A stretch of 64,000 nucleotides of DNA. Source: Croceivirga sp. GTDB lineage: Bacteria > Bacteroidota > Bacteroidia > Flavobacteriales > Flavobacteriaceae. The stretch is taken from assembly GCA_028284935.1 (NCBI GenBank), contig JANQQQ010000012.1:434001-498000 (forward strand), in the 5' to 3' direction. Positions 1 through 7,043 of this stretch are shown here, one piece after another. Below the pieces are notes generated by a model, which saw nothing but the letters and a program-made list of their open reading frames with translations, had not been told where the DNA came from and did not search any database. Numbering within the stretch: the first letter of the stretch is position 1; the number at the start of each line of letters is the position of its first letter. The position numbers were made by a program, and so were the translations under genes.

Positions 1-2
1 TA

Positions 3-515
3 TCCGACTTTCTGTCGATAGAGCGATTGGAAACCGGGCAGGTACGATACAACACTACATCATTCCCCTTGAGCAAATTGATCAATGAAGTGGTTTATAG
101 TGCCAATTCGTTGTTGAAGGAAGGTCAACGGATTGTATACCCACAGAATATTGACGATATCATGGTAACCTTTGACGAAAAGATATTGGCCTTATCCTTG
201 ACCAATCTTTTACATAATGCCATCAAGTATTCTTCAGAAAACAGCACCATTGAGGTTGCTGTGGAATTGCAGGGGGATGCTCTTATCATAAATATATTTG
301 ACGAAGGGATTGGAATACCTAAAGATGAACAGCCTTATGTCTTTGATCGTTATTTCAGGGCAAGCAATGTGCTAACGACCCAGGGCACGGGTATTGGACT
401 CAATATTGCAAAACAGCACCTGATTAATTTAAATGCTGAAATATCCTTTGAAAGCAAAGAGGGAAAAGGTAGTACGTTTGCCTTAAAAATTCCCCACAAA
501 ATCCAATCATCATGA
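3..515 (+). CDS. Sensor histidine kinase, C-terminal part (runs off the left edge)
   Basis: C-terminal part of a sensor histidine kinase. The frame is open to the left edge, so the sensor region and most of the dimerisation domain lie outside the window. The visible part begins at the end of HisKA (FLSIERLETGQV) and has a complete HATPase_c domain: N box LTNLLHNAIKYSS, G1 box DEGIGIP, F box FDRYFRAS and G2 box GTGIGLNIAK. Family knowledge: it autophosphorylates a His and hands the phosphate to a response regulator. The next gene starts inside this stop codon (ATGA overlap), so the two are almost certainly partners. The signal sensed cannot be told from here. Confidence 0.93.
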   Translation, partial: SDFLSIERLETGQVRYNTTSFPLSKLINEVVYSANSLLKEGQRIVYPQNIDDIMVTFDEKILALSLTNLLHNAIKYSSENSTIEVAVELQGDALIINIFDEGIGIPKDEQPYVFDRYFRASNVLTTQGTGIGLNIAKQHLINLNAEISFESKEGKGSTFALKIPHKIQSS

Positions 516-1561
516 AAAAAATATTATTGGTTGAAGATGATGCCTCGCTAAGGGAAAACATGGAGGAGCTACTGGATCTTTCCGGTTTTTTGGTGTCTTC
601 CGCTTCCAATGGGCGGAAAGCCATTGAATTGGCAAAAAAAGAAATTCCCGATTTGGTATTATGTGATATTATGATGCCTGAAATGGATGGCTATACCGTG
701 CTGGAAAACCTTTCTTCCCATAAGGAAACCTGCCATATCCCTTTTGTGTTTGTATCCGCCAAAACCGAACATCATGACGTAAGAAAGGGGATGAATCTTG
801 GTGCCGACGATTATTTGACCAAGCCTTTTGAAGAAGAGGAATTATTGGATACCATCAACTCAAGGCTTAACAAGGCAGCTACGTTAAACAAAACCCTGTT
901 GGAATGGCATTCCAACAAAGGAAAAGAAGAAAAAATCCGTACGTTGGAACAGTTGAAAAACTTTTTTGACGATTACGGCAAACCCTATTCCTTCAAGAAA
1001 GAAGAAGGTATTTACAATGAGGGTGATCACTCCAATATGGTCTATCTAATTACCAAGGGGGCCGTTAAATGTTATCGTCTTGATGAACAAGGCAAAGAAC
1101 TGATAACTTCCGTTTATGCCACCGATGAATTTCTAGGTTTTACCTCATTGATGGACCATATACCCCATCAAGAATTTGCAGTGGCCCTGGAGGACACGGA
1201 ACTTGCCGGAATTTCAAAATCGAAGTTGAAGAATATTTTGGAAGAAAACCAACATGTTTCCTTGGAGATATTGGAAGTAATGGCAGAAAGCCTTTCCGAA
1301 ATAAAGGAACAATTACTGCAGATGGCTTATAGTTCCGTGAGAAAACGTACAGCACATACCTTGTTGCAATTTTCACGGGCCATGGGAAACAAAAAGGGAC
1401 AACCTCTAAAAATTGCTAGAAGCGATTTGGCAGGGGCCGCAGGCGTGGCAACTGAAAGCCTTATCAGAACCCTGTCGGACTTTAAAAATGAAGGTCTGAT
1501 TTCCATTGAGAACAGGGATATTCATATTCTTGATTCAGAAACATTACAACAAATTGTTTAA
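512..1561 (+). CDS. Response regulator fused to a CRP/FNR-type transcription factor
   Basis: A 349-aa two-part regulator. Residues 1-120 are a REC receiver domain with acidic pocket E8-D9-D10, phospho-acceptor D52 (LCDIMMPEMDG) and K104 (TKPF). Residues 150-260 are a cNMP-binding-type beta-roll (EGIYNEGDHSNMVYLITKG). The C-terminus is a Crp winged helix whose recognition helix (ATESLIRTLSDF) keeps E315 and R319, the spacing of the FNR/CRP residues that read TGA. There is no FNR-type N-terminal cysteine cluster. I infer that phosphorylation by the upstream kinase, perhaps with a small ligand, controls DNA binding. FNR-like boxes lie right after this gene and before the other Usp genes, so this is the likely local regulator. 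Confidence 0.93.
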   Translation: MKKILLVEDDASLRENMEELLDLSGFLVSSASNGRKAIELAKKEIPDLVLCDIMMPEMDGYTVLENLSSHKETCHIPFVFVSAKTEHHDVRKGMNLGADDYLTKPFEEEELLDTINSRLNKAATLNKTLLEWHSNKGKEEKIRTLEQLKNFFDDYGKPYSFKKEEGIYNEGDHSNMVYLITKGAVKCYRLDEQGKELITSVYATDEFLGFTSLMDHIPHQEFAVALEDTELAGISKSKLKNILEENQHVSLEILEVMAESLSEIKEQLLQMAYSSVRKRTAHTLLQFSRAMGNKKGQPLKIARSDLAGAAGVATESLIRTLSDFKNEGLISIENRDIHILDSETLQQIV

Positions 1562-1563
1562 AA

Positions 1564-1607
1564 TTGATATTTATCATTACAGGAGAAATTGGGACACCAT
1601 AATTTAG
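1564..1607 (+). promoter_or_regulatory. FNR-like box plus -7-like element before the first Usp gene
   Basis: TTGATATTTATCAT at 1564-1577 matches the FNR/DNR-type consensus TTGAT-N4-ATCAA at nine of ten defined bases and begins three bases after the regulator stop codon. TAATTTAG, a near match to the Bacteroidota -7 element TAnnTTTG, begins at 1600, exactly 36 nt after the box starts. If transcription starts about 4-5 nt after that element, the box centre is near -41, the class II activator position. Confidence 0.7.
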
Positions 1608-1627
1608 TGAGGTCATAGCTTTTTTTG

Positions 1628-2470
1628 ATGAAGAATATTTTAGTTCCTACAGACTTTTCGCAGAATTCCGAAAGAGCCTTGGAATATGCCCAATTTTTAT
1701 TTGCCTCTTTTGAGTGCAATTTTTACTTGTTACACGTTGATAGTTTTTTAAACGTTCAGGGCGAATCCTTTATCCCCATAAAAAAATCAAAAAGACCCAA
1801 CTACACCAAACCCACCAAGGAACTTTTACAAGATCTATTGAACCGTACCAAGGAAAATTCGGCTATCAAACAGCATTCGTTTTATGCCATTCATGAGTAC
1901 GGCTTTTTTATTGAATCCGTAAAAAAGCAATTGGAAGATCGAAAAATAGACCTTATTGCTATGGGTACCAAAGGAGTTTCCGGTCTTAGGGAAAAGGTGG
2001 TGGGTAGCTGTGCGGGAGATGTCATTACCAAAGTGCAGCACAATACATTGGTGATACCCAATGAGGTGGTCGTTTCCATGCCCAAGGAAATAGCTTTCCC
2101 TACGGATTTCAATATTTTTTACTCCCATAACATCTTAAATGCAATTACAGAGCTATTGCAACTATGCGAAGCCAAGTTGAGAATCATGCACGTAGCTTCA
2201 AATGGTTTTGGCCTTAGTCCAGAGCAAGAAAGCAATAGAGCTTATTTACAGGATTTTATGGAGGAGCTGCATTCCAAAAATCATAGCTTTCATACGGTGA
2301 CCAACAAAAAGGTTAAATCAGCCATACAATGTTTTGTGGAAAGTAGGGATGCCGATATGATCGTCATGGTCGCCAAGAACCTTAACTTTATTCAGCAGAT
2401 ACTTTTTGATTCCATTATTGAAAAAATAAGTTTCCACACAAAAATCCCTTTCTACGTCATCCATGATTGA
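1628..2470 (+). CDS. Universal stress protein, tandem UspA domains
   Basis: A 280-aa protein with two UspA domains in a row. The first (1-145) begins MKNILVPTDFS and has the complete nucleotide-binding motif G113-x2-G116-x9-G126-S127 (MGTKGVSG...GSC), so it should bind ATP. The second (about 150-280) keeps the fold pattern (IAFPTDF, DMIVMVAK) but has lost the glycine motif. The ATG at 1628 is chosen because it matches the family start; an in-frame TTG just before it gives only one extra residue. It is the first gene after the REC-CRP regulator and has its own FNR-like box. Family role: cytoplasmic stress or energy-status protein; the exact role is unknown. Confidence 0.92.
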   Translation: MKNILVPTDFSQNSERALEYAQFLFASFECNFYLLHVDSFLNVQGESFIPIKKSKRPNYTKPTKELLQDLLNRTKENSAIKQHSFYAIHEYGFFIESVKKQLEDRKIDLIAMGTKGVSGLREKVVGSCAGDVITKVQHNTLVIPNEVVVSMPKEIAFPTDFNIFYSHNILNAITELLQLCEAKLRIMHVASNGFGLSPEQESNRAYLQDFMEELHSKNHSFHTVTNKKVKSAIQCFVESRDADMIVMVAKNLNFIQQILFDSIIEKISFHTKIPFYVIHD

Positions 2471-2494
2471 GGCCTAACCCAGTCTTTATTGCTA

Positions 2495-2538
2495 TTGACC
2501 TAAATCATTTTTTAGGGTAAGCCTGCGCCTTACTTTTG
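2495..2538 (+). promoter_or_regulatory. FNR-like box plus perfect -7 element before the second Usp gene
   Basis: TTGACCTAAATCAT at 2495-2508 is an FNR/DNR-like dyad. TACTTTTG at 2531-2538 matches TAnnTTTG perfectly and begins exactly 36 nt after the start of the box. The ATG follows 13 nt later, leaving a short leader. No TTG -33 element is visible at the usual distance, as expected if an activator replaces it. Confidence 0.72.
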
Positions 2539-2551
2539 AAAAAAGGTCTTT

Positions 2552-3397
2552 ATGCGAACCATTTTAATTCCCACGGATTTCTCGGAAAATGCCTTGCACG
2601 CCCTTACCTATGCCCAAGAAGTGTATAAGTGTGTTCGAACGGAATTTTATCTACTTCACGCCTATGCTGACGAGGTATATGGCTCCTTTCAGAACTCAAC
2701 GGTATCGGAAAGGAAAAAAAAGGAAAAGAAGGTTCGAGCGGAGGTGGAGAAGAAATTAAAAAAACTAGTTGACCAAGTTACAGGCATACCTCCAAATCCA
2801 TTGCACAAATTCCATACTGTTGCCGCTTTTGATAGCCTTGTGGATGCTGTAAATGATTTTGCCAACCAGGAGAACGTTGACCTCGTGGTCATGGGCACCA
2901 AGGGCGAGACCAGCAACAACAAGACTATTTTTGGTAGTTACACCGTACAACTGTTCAAATATGTGACCTGCCCAGTCCTCGCTATCCCAGCGGAAACCCA
3001 ATACAAACAACCAAAAAAAATCGTGTTTCCAACGGATTTTATGGTGCCTTACAAAAGACGTGAATTGAAGCTTCTTGGGGATTTGGCGGGTAGCTTCAAA
3101 TCAGAAATCCATTTTTTATACATCTCTGATTTCAATGTGTTAAGTGACCGTCAAGTTGATAATAGGTTGTTTTTAAACGAATCATTGAAAAAGGCCTATC
3201 TCTTTTTTGAAATGACGGAAACCGCAAACAAAGTAGCGGCGATAATGGAGTACATCATAAAAAATGAAATGAATCTATTGACGATGGTGAACTCAAGACA
3301 TTCCTTGTTTGAAGATATGTTATACCGATCATCCATCGATGAACTGGGGATGAAGGTTAAGATTCCCTTTCTAGTAATGCAAAACCTACCCCGATAA
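2552..3397 (+). CDS. Universal stress protein, tandem UspA domains
   Basis: A 281-aa tandem Usp protein. Domain 1 starts MRTILIPTDFSENALHAL and carries the ATP-type motif G-x2-G-x9-G-S in MGTKGETSN...FGSY. An unusually charged insert follows the first strand (RKKKEKKVRAEVEKKLKK). Domain 2 (from about 150, IVFPTDFMVPYKRR) lacks the glycine motif. It heads an apparent operon with the next two Usp genes: the following ATG is one base after this stop. It is one of five full-length paralogues here that differ widely in sequence, so the duplications look old. Transcription is probably from the box promoter just upstream. Confidence 0.92.
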   Translation: MRTILIPTDFSENALHALTYAQEVYKCVRTEFYLLHAYADEVYGSFQNSTVSERKKKEKKVRAEVEKKLKKLVDQVTGIPPNPLHKFHTVAAFDSLVDAVNDFANQENVDLVVMGTKGETSNNKTIFGSYTVQLFKYVTCPVLAIPAETQYKQPKKIVFPTDFMVPYKRRELKLLGDLAGSFKSEIHFLYISDFNVLSDRQVDNRLFLNESLKKAYLFFEMTETANKVAAIMEYIIKNEMNLLTMVNSRHSLFEDMLYRSSIDELGMKVKIPFLVMQNLPR

Positions 3398-3398
3398 T

Positions 3399-4253
3399 AT
3401 GAATGTTATGAAAAAAATTTTGTTACCTACCGATTTTTCCAAAAGTGCGTGGAACGCCATTACTTATGCACTGCAACTCTTAAAAGATGAGGCGTGTACG
3501 TTTTACTTGTTGAACGCCTACACCCCTGTAGTCTACAGAATGGATTATTTGATTGGCGGTCCGGCGGTCAGCGCCATTCCAGATTATGGAATTGATGTTT
3601 CATTGGCCGGTCTGGAACGCACCGTAGAGCAAATTGAAAAGGAATACCCGAACCCCAAACATCATTTTGAAATGATTTCTGAATTCAGCACCTTAACGGA
3701 TGAGGTTGATAACATATGTGGCAATGTTGGGATTGATTTAATTGTTATGGGCACTACAGGGGCTTCAGGGGCTGAGGAAATCTTCTTGGGGTCAAATACC
3801 GTTCACGTAATTAAAAAGGCCAAAGTACCCGTATTGGCAGTTCCCGAAGATTATACCTATGAGCCCTTAAAGGTGATCATGTTCCCTACCGACTACCAAA
3901 GGCGGTTTAAAATAGATGATGTGGAGCCTTTGTTCCACATCGCTTCAAAGTTCAATGCCACTTTACATGTGGTCCATACCGTAGAAAACGGACTCAGCCC
4001 TAAGCAAATCAAGAATAAAAACTTCCTTAAAGGCATGCTCGAAAACATACCCTGCAAATTTCAAGACGTGACCAATGATGCCATGCCAAGCTTGGTACAT
4101 TCTTATGTTTCAAGACACAGTGTTGATTTGGTGGTAATGATGAATAGAAAACACACTTTTCTACAACGCTTGTTTCTTAAACAAAATGTGGACTCGGTAG
4201 GCTATCATTGTGCCGTTCCCTTCTTGGTCTTGCCGGATATATCGGAAACCTAA
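3399..4253 (+). CDS. Universal stress protein, tandem UspA domains
   Basis: A 284-aa tandem Usp protein. The family-like start MKKILLPTDFSKSAWNAI lies at the second ATG (3408); the first ATG (3399) adds MNV and is equally possible. Domain 1 has the complete G-x2-G-x9-G-S motif (MGTTGASGAEEIFLGSN). Domain 2 (VIMFPTDYQRRF onward) ends with a MMNRKHTFLQRLF segment also seen in neighbouring paralogues but has no glycine motif. It is tightly packed downstream of the previous Usp gene, with no room for a promoter. The conserved MDYLIGGP segment in domain 1 resembles VDYVLGSP in the 5780 paralogue, so those two are the closest pair. Confidence 0.92.
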   Translation: MNVMKKILLPTDFSKSAWNAITYALQLLKDEACTFYLLNAYTPVVYRMDYLIGGPAVSAIPDYGIDVSLAGLERTVEQIEKEYPNPKHHFEMISEFSTLTDEVDNICGNVGIDLIVMGTTGASGAEEIFLGSNTVHVIKKAKVPVLAVPEDYTYEPLKVIMFPTDYQRRFKIDDVEPLFHIASKFNATLHVVHTVENGLSPKQIKNKNFLKGMLENIPCKFQDVTNDAMPSLVHSYVSRHSVDLVVMMNRKHTFLQRLFLKQNVDSVGYHCAVPFLVLPDISET

Positions 4254-5112
4254 ATCCAATGCCATAAAAAATATTCTAGTACCCACTGATTTTTCAAAGA
4301 ATGCTTGGAACGCCCTTTTTATGGCGTTAAAACTATATGCCGACTTTGAATGTACCTTCTTTATAATGAACTGTTATGATTTTGATTTGAAGTATACGGG
4401 TGGGGCGCAAAGCACCATTCGTTCCGGGATGGTCTACAAAGCACTAAAGAACACTTCCAACAGTGGTCTTGATGAGGTTATTCAATACTTAGGGGAAAAT
4501 CACCATAATGCTAAACATCATTTTGGGAAAATAGCGCATTCCGGAGATATTCTATCTGGAATACGAAGCGCCGTTGTAAAACACGACATAGAAACTGTTA
4601 TCATGGGCACGAAAGGCGCTACTGGCGCAAAAAGTGTTTTTTTAGGAAGCAATACGGTCAAAGTCTTGAAGCACGTCAAAAATTGTATTCTCATAACCAT
4701 ACCCAAAAAATTTGATTTCAAGTCCTTATCTTCTATCGTCTTGCCCACGGAATTTGCCCATTTCTTCCCAAAACATACTTTCAATCCCCTATTGGAATTG
4801 ATAGATAAAAACGTAGAACTAAAAATTTTCCATGTTGCCCAAGAATTCCGGTTGAACGAAAAGCAATTGGCCAACAAGGAAATTCTGAAGAAACGATTGG
4901 AAGGTTATGCTTTTTCATTTTACAACGTTATCATTCATCCAAATGTGGCCAAGGCCATTAGGGGATTCTCACGGGACCAGGGTGCGGATCTTATTGTTCT
5001 CACCAATTACTCACATTCGTTTTTGGAAAAATTGACTCAAGAGCCCATTGTAAAAAAGATGGTGTTTAAAAGCAGCATTCCCTTAATGATACTACCGGAT
5101 TTTGAAGGATGA
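4210..5112 (+). CDS. Universal stress protein, tandem UspA domains; start codon unclear
   Basis: A tandem Usp protein of about 283 residues in its core. Domain 1 (IKNILVPTDFSKNAWNAL) has the full G-x2-G-x9-G-S motif (MGTKGATGAKSVFLGSN). Domain 2 begins SSIVLPTEF and is degenerate. The start is odd: the only standard in-frame start upstream is GTG at 4210, inside the previous gene by 44 bases, which would add 18 residues unlike any Usp protein. The ATG expected at the family position (4259) is out of frame by one base and meets TAA at once. Either a rare start codon (ATA 4264, ATT 4273), a true GTG start or a one-base indel explains this. The body of the frame is intact. Confidence 0.8.
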   Translation: MPFPSWSCRIYRKPKSNAIKNILVPTDFSKNAWNALFMALKLYADFECTFFIMNCYDFDLKYTGGAQSTIRSGMVYKALKNTSNSGLDEVIQYLGENHHNAKHHFGKIAHSGDILSGIRSAVVKHDIETVIMGTKGATGAKSVFLGSNTVKVLKHVKNCILITIPKKFDFKSLSSIVLPTEFAHFFPKHTFNPLLELIDKNVELKIFHVAQEFRLNEKQLANKEILKKRLEGYAFSFYNVIIHPNVAKAIRGFSRDQGADLIVLTNYSHSFLEKLTQEPIVKKMVFKSSIPLMILPDFEG

Positions 5113-5126
5113 TATAATGGAGGTTT

Positions 5127-5278
5127 ATGAATAGGGTTTTACTGCGAACGGATTTTTGGAAAACGTATGGAATGTCATTCTATATGCCCTCAAGATTTTT
5201 AGGAACAATCCATGTGACTTTTTAATCTTTAATGCCTACCATAAAAAATCACTTTTAATTGTCAGATACCGTTTTTGA
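5127..5278 (+). pseudogene. Remnant of a further Usp gene (N-terminal, frameshifted)
   Basis: Starts 15 bases after the previous Usp stop. ATG at 5127 gives MNRVLLRTDF, the Usp start, then the frame must shift by one base around 5155. The new frame reads LENVWNVILYALKIF, then NNPCDFLIFNAYHKK, which lines up with SKSAWNAITYALQLL and EACTFYLLNAY of the paralogues, and stops at 5276-5278. No later Usp sequence is visible. This is a decayed copy, not a functional gene. Confidence 0.8.
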
Positions 5279-5309
5279 TATCCCATTCATTGGAATAATT
5301 TGAAACAGT

Positions 5310-5663
5310 TCATTTTATTTCACCCCTGTTTTGGGTAATTGAGCTCACAGTGAATTTCAGTTCATGGATATCACGAGAAATGGATGCCAGCTCAAATTTA
5401 AGGTTGGCGTCACTCTTTTCTTCAGATTTTTCGCTGGACCGGTCCCGGAGAACATTCAATCGCCGTTCCAACAGATTTTGCGTATTCAACACATCTTTAA
5501 TGGCATCCAAATATATCAGGGGAGTCGTTGATTCCACATGTTGATGTATGCGTTCTTTTATGTCCAGTAAAGATTCTTGAAAAGTTTGTATGGTTTTAAA
5601 GCATGATTCTTTTGGCACTGTTGAGTATTTAGAAGTAGTAGTGTAATTGAGTTCGTTTTTCAT
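5310..5663 (-). CDS. Hypothetical helical protein, 117 aa
   Basis: Family not recognised. The start is set at ATG 5663 (MKNELNY); an in-frame start 21 bases further out is less likely, because a -7-like TACTTTGC on this strand (5688-5681) puts transcription start near 5677. The protein has no signal peptide or membrane segment and is mostly predicted helix, with charged heptad-like stretches (LLDIKERIHQHV, NLLERRLNVLRD, ISRDIHELKFTV), so a coiled coil is likely. It is transcribed away from the 5780 Usp gene and shares its FNR-like box, which suggests it belongs to the same response. Confidence 0.7.
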   Translation of the reverse strand: MKNELNYTTTSKYSTVPKESCFKTIQTFQESLLDIKERIHQHVESTTPLIYLDAIKDVLNTQNLLERRLNVLRDRSSEKSEEKSDANLKFELASISRDIHELKFTVSSITQNRGEIK

Positions 5664-5680
5664 TTTTCTCGGTTTTACGG

Positions 5681-5754
5681 GCAAAGTAGAACAATGTCAT
5701 AGTTATCCAAATGACCCAAATCATGGCATAAGCGTTACCGTCGCACTACCTTCA
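5681..5754. promoter_or_regulatory. Divergent promoter region with one shared FNR-like box
   Basis: ATGACCCAAATCAT at 5711-5724 is an FNR-like dyad with one half-site change. On the plus strand TACCTTCA (5747-5754) begins exactly 36 nt from the box start, facing the 5780 Usp gene. On the minus strand TACTTTGC (5688 down to 5681) begins exactly 36 nt from the other end of the box, facing the 5663 gene. Both -7 elements are imperfect. The symmetry suggests that one bound regulator drives both genes. Confidence 0.62.
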
Positions 5755-5779
5755 TTGGTCAATTTAAACCGTTCAGGTC

Positions 5780-6673
5780 ATGAAAAGAGTACTATTGCCC
5801 ACCGATTTTTCAGAAAACTCGTTCAACGCTGCATGCTATGCATTGGAGTTGTTCCAAAATGAAACCTGTGTTTTCTATCTAATGAATACATACACTCCTC
5901 CCATTTATAGAGTCGATTATGTATTGGGTAGCCCTGGACAGTTGGGATTGCCCGATGACTTTCAATACTTTGCTATGAACAACCTTAAATGGTTTGAGTC
6001 GGAATTAAAAAAAAGGGTGAACAATCCAAGACATTCTTTGGTATTGCATTGCGCCTTCAACACCCTTGAAGATGAAATCAAAAAAGTAGTAAAAAATGAG
6101 CATATTGATTTGATCATTATGGGCACGCAAGGTGCCACCGGTGCTAAGGAACTTTTTTTTGGGTCGAACACGCTTCGCGCCATAAAAACAGCACAAGCCC
6201 CTATTTTGGTACTGCCGCCAAAGTATACGTTCAAAACCCCAAAAAACCTATTATTTCCAACCGATTTGGAAATCGACTTTCTCAAGACACCATTAGAACT
6301 TATAGTCGGGCTTTCAGAGCTATGGAAACCAACAATTCACGTGCTACATATTACAGCACCACATGGCCTAAACAATGAACAACAGAAAAACAAAAAGACG
6401 TTGAAAAAACGTATCTCAGAGACTAAAATGGTATACCATGATTACCCTGATCAAGAGCTGGTCAACGCCATCAATGGTTTTTGCCATGAACAACCCATTG
6501 AGTTACTTATTATGGTCCAGAACAAACATACGTTCTTGGAACGTTTATTTGTGGAGCCCATTATTAAGAACATTGGTCTTCAAAGCCTCATTCCCTTTTT
6601 GGTCTTGCCCTATTACGAACGGTACAAGATTACTCCCTTAAAAAGTCAAATTGACTTAAATCATAGCAGATAA
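5780..6673 (+). CDS. Universal stress protein, tandem UspA domains
   Basis: A 297-aa tandem Usp protein beginning MKRVLLPTDFSENSFNAA. Domain 1 contains G-x2-G-x9-G-S (MGTQGATGAKELFFGSN), so ATP binding is expected. Domain 2 (LLFPTDLEIDFL onward) lacks it but keeps the family tail (NKHTFLERLF). An extra tail of about 15 residues (after FLVLPYYERYK) extends beyond the usual C-terminus. The gene stands alone on the plus strand with its own box promoter. The last 23 bases of its coding sequence overlap the FNR-like box of the next gene. Confidence 0.92.
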   Translation: MKRVLLPTDFSENSFNAACYALELFQNETCVFYLMNTYTPPIYRVDYVLGSPGQLGLPDDFQYFAMNNLKWFESELKKRVNNPRHSLVLHCAFNTLEDEIKKVVKNEHIDLIIMGTQGATGAKELFFGSNTLRAIKTAQAPILVLPPKYTFKTPKNLLFPTDLEIDFLKTPLELIVGLSELWKPTIHVLHITAPHGLNNEQQKNKKTLKKRISETKMVYHDYPDQELVNAINGFCHEQPIELLIMVQNKHTFLERLFVEPIIKNIGLQSLIPFLVLPYYERYKITPLKSQIDLNHSR

Positions 6674-6694
6674 ATCTGCCTTATTCTAGTTTTA
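6651..6694 (+). promoter_or_regulatory. FNR-like box plus -7-like element before the truncated Usp gene
   Basis: TTGACTTAAATCAT at 6651-6664 differs from the 2495 box by one base. It is followed exactly 36 nt later (6687) by TAGTTTTA, a one-mismatch -7 element. The box lies partly inside the 3' end of the upstream Usp gene. The intact promoter before a shortened gene suggests that the gene, though truncated, is still transcribed. Confidence 0.68.
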
Positions 6695-6710
6695 AAGAAA
6701 ATAGAATGCT

Positions 6711-6992
6711 ATGAAAAAAAGAGTGTTATTGCCTACGGATTACCCTAAAAATGCATTGAACACCATACGTTATGCCAAGAAGCTATTTGAGGATATTGCA
6801 TGTGAATTTTATTTATTAAATGCCTGTAATGCATCTGGGTATGATTCGGAAAGTATGATGGTCCCGGAGCCCAGGGAGCATTTTTATAAGACTACAAAAA
6901 GGCATTCTGAAGATGGTATTCTAGGTTTAAAGCTCCTTAAAAGGGAAGAAGAAGAAAAGGAAAAGCGTAAAAAAGTGATTGAAGTTGTTTGA
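6711..6992 (+). CDS. Truncated universal stress protein (N-terminal half-domain only)
   Basis: A 93-aa product. Residues 1-45 (MKKRVLLPTDYPKNALNTI, then CEFYLLNACN) are clearly the start of a Usp domain. From about residue 60 the similarity fades, and the protein ends in a highly charged helix (KREEEEKEKRKK) with no ATP motif and no second domain, against about 280 residues in the paralogues. It has an FNR-like promoter and its own terminator, so it may be expressed as a mini-protein. Alternatively it is a decaying gene. No in-frame continuation of the Usp fold is seen downstream. Confidence 0.75.
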   Translation: MKKRVLLPTDYPKNALNTIRYAKKLFEDIACEFYLLNACNASGYDSESMMVPEPREHFYKTTKRHSEDGILGLKLLKREEEEKEKRKKVIEVV

Positions 6993-7002
6993 ACGTCAAT
7001 TG

Positions 7003-7033
7003 GCGGCAAATGAAAAATCATTTGTCGCTTTTA
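7003..7033 (+). terminator. Rho-independent terminator after the truncated Usp gene
   Basis: Stem GCGGCAAATGA (7003-7013), loop AAAA, stem TCATTTGTCGC (7018-7028) with a single mismatch, followed by TTTTA. It lies 10 bases after the stop codon. Confidence 0.75.
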
Positions 7034-7043
7034 TGTCAGTACT

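Noticed and set aside
5119-5129. GGAGG six bases before ATG 5127, a good Shine-Dalgarno
   Set aside because: The frame behind it is a broken Usp copy, and SD use is rare in this phylum, so it was not called as a regulatory site.
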